Below, piece after piece: positions 60,787-64,000 of a stretch of DNA of 64,000 bases; positions within the stretch are counted from its first letter, which is position 1, and every line of letters starts with the position of its first letter. The position numbers and the translations under genes are program-made. The stretch comes from RHKX01 sp963820055 (lineage in GTDB: Bacteria; Actinomycetota; Thermoleophilia; Solirubrobacterales; 70-9). The stretch lies in contig CAWFYJ010000005.1 in assembly GCA_963820055.1 (NCBI GenBank), positions 248,001 through 312,000 on the forward strand, given 5' to 3'. Under the pieces are notes generated by a model that did not search any database, had not been told where the DNA came from, and saw only the letters and a program-made list of their open reading frames with translations.

Positions 60787-62335
60787 CGACGCCTCGATCG
60801 TCTTCATCGGGTTCATGGGCGCCGGCAAGTCCGCCGCCGCCCGCGGCGCCGCCGCGGCCCTCGGGACCGACTACGTCGACACCGACCAGCTGATCTCCGC
60901 GGAGATCCCCGGCGGATCGATTGCCGGCTTCTTCCGCGAGCAGGGCGAGGCCGCCTTCCGCGAACTCGAGGAGCGCATCGTCCTCGAGGCGATCGAGCGC
61001 CCCGGCGCGGTCGTCGCCGTCGGTGGCGGCGCCGTCGAGAGCGAACGGATCCGCGAGGCGCTGCGTGGCCACGTGACCGCCTGGTGCCTGGTTTCCGAGG
61101 AGGTCGCCTGGGAGCGCTGCAGCGGCACCGACCGGCCGCTCGCCCGCGACCGCGACGGCTTCCGGCGGCGCTACCGGGCCCGCCAGCCGCTCTACGAGGC
61201 CTGCGGCCGGGTCGTGCTGCCGACCGGCGGCGAGCACATCGGCGCCCTGACCGCGCCGTGGCTCGACGCCCTCCGCTCGCTGCCCGGAGCGCGGATGTAC
61301 TGGTCGCGGACCGCCTCCGGCGACAGCCCGGCGGTCGTCGGCGCGGGCGCGACGAAGCTCCTCGACGATGCCGCCGAGCTGCGTCCCGCCGCTCGCCTGT
61401 TCGGGCTCGCCGACCGCGACGCCTTCGCCGCGACGGGCGAGCTGATGCCCGCCGTCGAGGCGGGCGGCCCGATCGAGGTCAGGGGCGGGGAGGAGGCGAA
61501 GAGCCTCGCCGAGGCCGAGGCCCTGCTCCGTGAGCTCGCCGGGGCCGGCGTCCGCCGCGAGGACGCCCTGCTCGCCTTCGGCGGCGGCGTCGCCGGCGAT
61601 CTGATCGGCTTCTGCGCGGCCGTATACCAGCGCGGCGTGCCTGTCGTCCAGGTCCCGACGACGCTCGTCGCCCAGGTCGACTCCGCCTACGGCGGCAAGA
61701 CCGGTGTCGATCTCCCCGAGGGCAAGAACTACGTCGGCTCCTTCCACCAGCCCGCCGCGGTGCTGACCGACCCCGCGGCGCTGCGGACCCTTCCGCAGGC
61801 CGAGCTCGCCGCCGGCTTCGCCGAGGTCGTGAAGACGGCGCTGATCGCCGGAGGGCCGCTCTGGGAGAGCGTCCGGGCGCTCGAGACCGTCGACGCCGCG
61901 AGCGTCGCTCCGCTCGTCTTCGACTGCGCCCGCACGAAGCTCGACATCGTCGCCGCCGACGAGCGCGAGTCGGGGATGCGGGCGGTGCTCAACCTCGGCC
62001 ACACCGTCGGGCACGGCATCGAGGCCGCCACCGGCTACGCCCGCTACCGCCACGGCGAGGCGATCTCGATCGGCCTCGTCGCCGCCATGCGGCTTTCGGG
62101 GGCCGGGGCGCTGGAGGGCGAGGTGTCCGGGCTGCTCGCGCGCGCCGGCCTGCCGGTCAGCCTCGACGCGTCTGTCGATCCCGGCGCGGTGCTGGAGGCG
62201 ATCGGCCGCGACAAGAAGAGGACCGCCGACGGGATCGGCTTCGTGCTCATCGAGGAGCCCGGATCGGTCTCGTTCGGACAGCGCGTCGATGCAGATAGCC
62301 TGCGGGTCGTGGTCGAGGAGCTGGCAGCGGGATGA
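60776..62335 (+). CDS. aroKB: bifunctional shikimate kinase / 3-dehydroquinate synthase
   Basis: The 519-residue protein has an AroK domain (1-170): Walker A FIGFMGAGKSAAARGAA, DTDQLISAEIPGGSIAGFF, FRELEERIVLEAI, VAVGGGAV and RPLARDRDGF-RRYRARQPLYEA. An AroB domain (about 180-519) follows: IEVRGGEEAKSLAEAEALL, LAFGGGVAGDLIGFCAAVYQRGVPVVQVPTTLVAQVDSAYGGKTGVDLPEGKN, and LNLGHTVGHGIEAATGY with HGEAISIGLVAAM. Both active sites look complete. Most bacteria have two separate genes. Start TTG60776. Confidence 0.93.
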   Translation: MTASDASIVFIGFMGAGKSAAARGAAAALGTDYVDTDQLISAEIPGGSIAGFFREQGEAAFRELEERIVLEAIERPGAVVAVGGGAVESERIREALRGHVTAWCLVSEEVAWERCSGTDRPLARDRDGFRRRYRARQPLYEACGRVVLPTGGEHIGALTAPWLDALRSLPGARMYWSRTASGDSPAVVGAGATKLLDDAAELRPAARLFGLADRDAFAATGELMPAVEAGGPIEVRGGEEAKSLAEAEALLRELAGAGVRREDALLAFGGGVAGDLIGFCAAVYQRGVPVVQVPTTLVAQVDSAYGGKTGVDLPEGKNYVGSFHQPAAVLTDPAALRTLPQAELAAGFAEVVKTALIAGGPLWESVRALETVDAASVAPLVFDCARTKLDIVAADERESGMRAVLNLGHTVGHGIEAATGYARYRHGEAISIGLVAAMRLSGAGALEGEVSGLLARAGLPVSLDASVDPGAVLEAIGRDKKRTADGIGFVLIEEPGSVSFGQRVDADSLRVVVEELAAG

Positions 62336-62781
62336 GCGGATCGCACAACCGGGTGGCGGTCATGCACGGCGTCAACCTCGACACCCTCGGCCGTCGCGAC
62401 CCGGAGGTCTACGGGACGCAGACGCTCTCCGAGCTCGAGTACCGGATCCACGAGTTCGCCCGCGAGCTCGACCTCGAAGTCGCGTTCTTCCAGACCAACC
62501 ACGAGGGCGAGTTCTGCGAGTACCTCCATCGCGTCCCCGAGACGGCCGATGCCGTGCTCGTCAACGCCGGCGCCTGGACGCACTACTCGTGGGCGATCCG
62601 CGACGCGCTCGAGGTGGCCGGCAAGCCCGCCGTCGAGGTCCACATCAGCGACGTCGAGAATCGCGACGACTGGCGTGCGGTCTCCGTCTTCGACGGTCTC
62701 GTCGCCGCGAAGATCTCCGGCAAGGGCCTGGAGGGCTACCGCGAGGGACTCGCCGTCCTCGCGAAGGAGCTCGAGATTTGA
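62332..62781 (+). CDS. aroQ: type II 3-dehydroquinate dehydratase
   Basis: The 149-residue protein shows the AroQ plan in diverged form: VAVMHGVNLDTLGRRDPEVYGTQTL for the usual HGPNLNLLGxREPxxYG, with the catalytic Tyr; FFQTNHEGEFCEYLHRV; LVNAGAWTHYSWAIRDAL for NPGAYTHTSVA; and VEVHISDVENRDDWRAVSVF for the HLSNxxxREEFR substrate motif. Key His, Tyr and Arg are kept, so it is probably active, though NPG to NAG and SN to SD changes are notable. ATG62332 overlaps the aroKB stop. Confidence 0.88.
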   Translation: MSGSHNRVAVMHGVNLDTLGRRDPEVYGTQTLSELEYRIHEFARELDLEVAFFQTNHEGEFCEYLHRVPETADAVLVNAGAWTHYSWAIRDALEVAGKPAVEVHISDVENRDDWRAVSVFDGLVAAKISGKGLEGYREGLAVLAKELEI

Positions 62782-63869
62782 TCGCGGCCCCCGACAGCCG
62801 GGCGGACCGCGTCGCCGAAGCGGTCGCCGATGCCGGCCTCGACATGGCGATCGTCGGCGACCTCGTCCGGCCCGGCGACTCGATCCGCGACTTCCTCGCC
62901 GACATCGCCTGGCTGACCGGCTTCGGCGGGACGAGCGGAACCGTCGTGATCGGCCCCGAGGTTCGCTCCTTCATCACCGACTTCAGGTACACGACGCTTG
63001 CCACCGACACCGTCCCGGAGTCGTTCCGGATCGTCGATGCAACGGCCGACATCCTCAAGGAGGTCGCGGGGACGCTCTCCGGCCGGGTCGGCATCGATCC
63101 GGCGAAGACGAGCGTCCAGTCGCACGCGAAGCTGCTCGAGGCGGTCGGCGACGACGTCGAGATCGTCGCCGCCGAGGGGCTGCTGACGGACCTGCGCCGG
63201 GTCAAGGACGGAGCCGAGATCGAGGCTCTCGCCGCCGCCGCGGCGCTGACCGACGAGGTCTACGCCTGGATCGAGGAGCAGGGCCTCGCCGGCAAGACCG
63301 AGCGCGAGGTCGCACTCGCCGCTGAGCAGCGGATGCGCGAGCTCGGCGCCGAGGGACCGTCCTTCCCGTCGATCGTCGCCGCCGGCCCGAACGGAGCGCT
63401 TCCCCATGCGGTGCCCACCGACCACGTGATCGTCCCCGGCGAGTACGTGACGATCGACATGGGGGCGATCGTCGACGGCTACTGCGCCGACTGCACGAGG
63501 ACGTTCGTCGAGGGCGATCCCGACCCGGCTCAGCGGCAGGTCTACGAGCTCGTCCTCGAGGCCCAGCTCAAGGCCCTCGACGCGATTCGCGCCGGCGCCG
63601 AAGGCCGCGCGGTCGACGCGATCGCCCGTGAGGTCATCGCTGAGGGCGGGTACGGCGAGCGCTTCGGCCACGGGCTCGGCCACGGCGTCGGCATCGAGGT
63701 CCACGAGCCGCCGCGCCTCTCGAAGCGGTCGGAGGACACGCTGCTCGCCGGCGACATCGTCACCGTCGAGCCCGGCATCTACCTGCCCGGCGAGTTCGGG
63801 ATCAGGATCGAAGACCTCGTGGTCGTCACCGACGACGGCTGCCGGAACCTCAGCTCCCGCCCGAAGTAG
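62778..63869 (+). CDS. Xaa-Pro peptidase (M24 family)
   Basis: The 363-residue protein has a creatinase-like N-terminal domain (IAWLTGFGGTSGTVVIGPEVRSFITDFRY) and an M24 pita-bread domain with the five metal ligands: TIDMGAIVDGYCADCTRTF (two Asp), ERFGHGLGHGVGIEVHEPPRL (His), and VTVEPGIYLPGEFGIRIEDLVVVT (two Glu). It removes N-terminal residues before proline. TTG62778 overlaps the aroQ stop (TTGA). In related actinomycetes efp follows here; in this window a different gene follows on the other strand. Confidence 0.93.
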   Translation: MIAAPDSRADRVAEAVADAGLDMAIVGDLVRPGDSIRDFLADIAWLTGFGGTSGTVVIGPEVRSFITDFRYTTLATDTVPESFRIVDATADILKEVAGTLSGRVGIDPAKTSVQSHAKLLEAVGDDVEIVAAEGLLTDLRRVKDGAEIEALAAAAALTDEVYAWIEEQGLAGKTEREVALAAEQRMRELGAEGPSFPSIVAAGPNGALPHAVPTDHVIVPGEYVTIDMGAIVDGYCADCTRTFVEGDPDPAQRQVYELVLEAQLKALDAIRAGAEGRAVDAIAREVIAEGGYGERFGHGLGHGVGIEVHEPPRLSKRSEDTLLAGDIVTVEPGIYLPGEFGIRIEDLVVVTDDGCRNLSSRPK

Positions 63870-63888
63870 CCGCCCCGCGGCTTCCGCC

Positions 63889-64000
63889 TCAGGCGAGGCG
63901 GGCGCGGACCTGGAAGATCGACGTGAAGCCGCTCTCGAAGCCGTTGCGGGCGGCGCGCAGGTAGAGGCGCCAGACGCGGACCCGCTCGGGGCCGGCGAGC
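63889..64000 (-). CDS. cyclopropane-fatty-acyl-phospholipid synthase-like protein (C-terminus only)
   Basis: Only the last 36 codons are visible. The residues (RVRVWRLYLRAARNGFESG, then FTSIFQVRARLA and TGA at 63891-63889) match the C-terminal end of the Cfa/CMAS methyltransferase family, where RxWRLYLAGSxxxF and YQV precede the stop. The enzyme, if complete outside the window, would add methylene groups from SAM to membrane lipids. Confidence 0.7.
   Translation of the reverse strand, partial: LAGPERVRVWRLYLRAARNGFESGFTSIFQVRARLA

Overview
The window is high-GC DNA with very strong G/C preference at third codon positions and many GTG/TTG starts. Genes are packed with 1-8 base overlaps (ATGA, GTGA, TTGA, TGATG). 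The gene content fits an actinomycete of the class Thermoleophilia (Solirubrobacterales-like): a chromosomal type IV pilus (T4P) locus interleaved with tRNA synthetases and shikimate genes, and an IscU-MnmA fusion. This placement is inference from gene content; there is no rRNA in the window.

Layout. 0-13 kb is mixed housekeeping and accessory DNA: a tRNA-Met, two RibD/DHFR-like reductases, a histone-deacetylase-like enzyme, a cupin, an aminotransferase-epimerase pair, a polysaccharide deacetylase, a glycosyltransferase, a broken ltrA, an aminopeptidase and a formimidoyltransferase-like protein. 13-25 kb is core metabolism: a glyoxalase II-like hydrolase, hisS, aspS, mnmA fused to an IscU-like domain, alaS, ruvX and mltG. 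25-34 kb holds aroE, pilB, three membrane or hydrolase genes, pilT and pilC. 34.4-50.4 kb is an accessory block of transporters, lipoproteins, an ECF sigma factor, an ApbE/flavocytochrome-like operon, a probable copper-controlled DUF4396 protein and a MarR/DHA2 efflux pair; it separates pilC from the pilins. 50.4-59.6 kb holds the major pilin, three minor pilins, the prepilin peptidase and pilMNO plus a PilP-position gene. 59.6-63.9 kb is aroC, an aroK-aroB fusion, aroQ and an Xaa-Pro peptidase. The window ends in the 3' end of a cyclopropane-fatty-acid-synthase-like gene on the minus strand.

Most interesting result. Upstream of pilA is a class I cyclic-di-GMP (GEMM-I) riboswitch. Upstream of pilB (inside aroE), pilA, the minor-pilin operon, pilM and, less clearly, pilT and a thioredoxin-fold membrane protein, there is a repeated motif TMAA-N15/16-GCCGATnn. 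It matches the consensus of the FliA/SigD/WhiG (sigma-28) family. This suggests that a motility-type sigma factor and c-di-GMP together control the pilus of a bacterium with no flagellar gene in this window.

Caution. At least nine genes or gene pairs show apparent single-base frameshifts, nearly all of the +1 type and several in genes that should be essential (alaS twice). I read most of them as sequence or assembly indels. The apparent AroE-PilB fusion is explained by the same kind of error.
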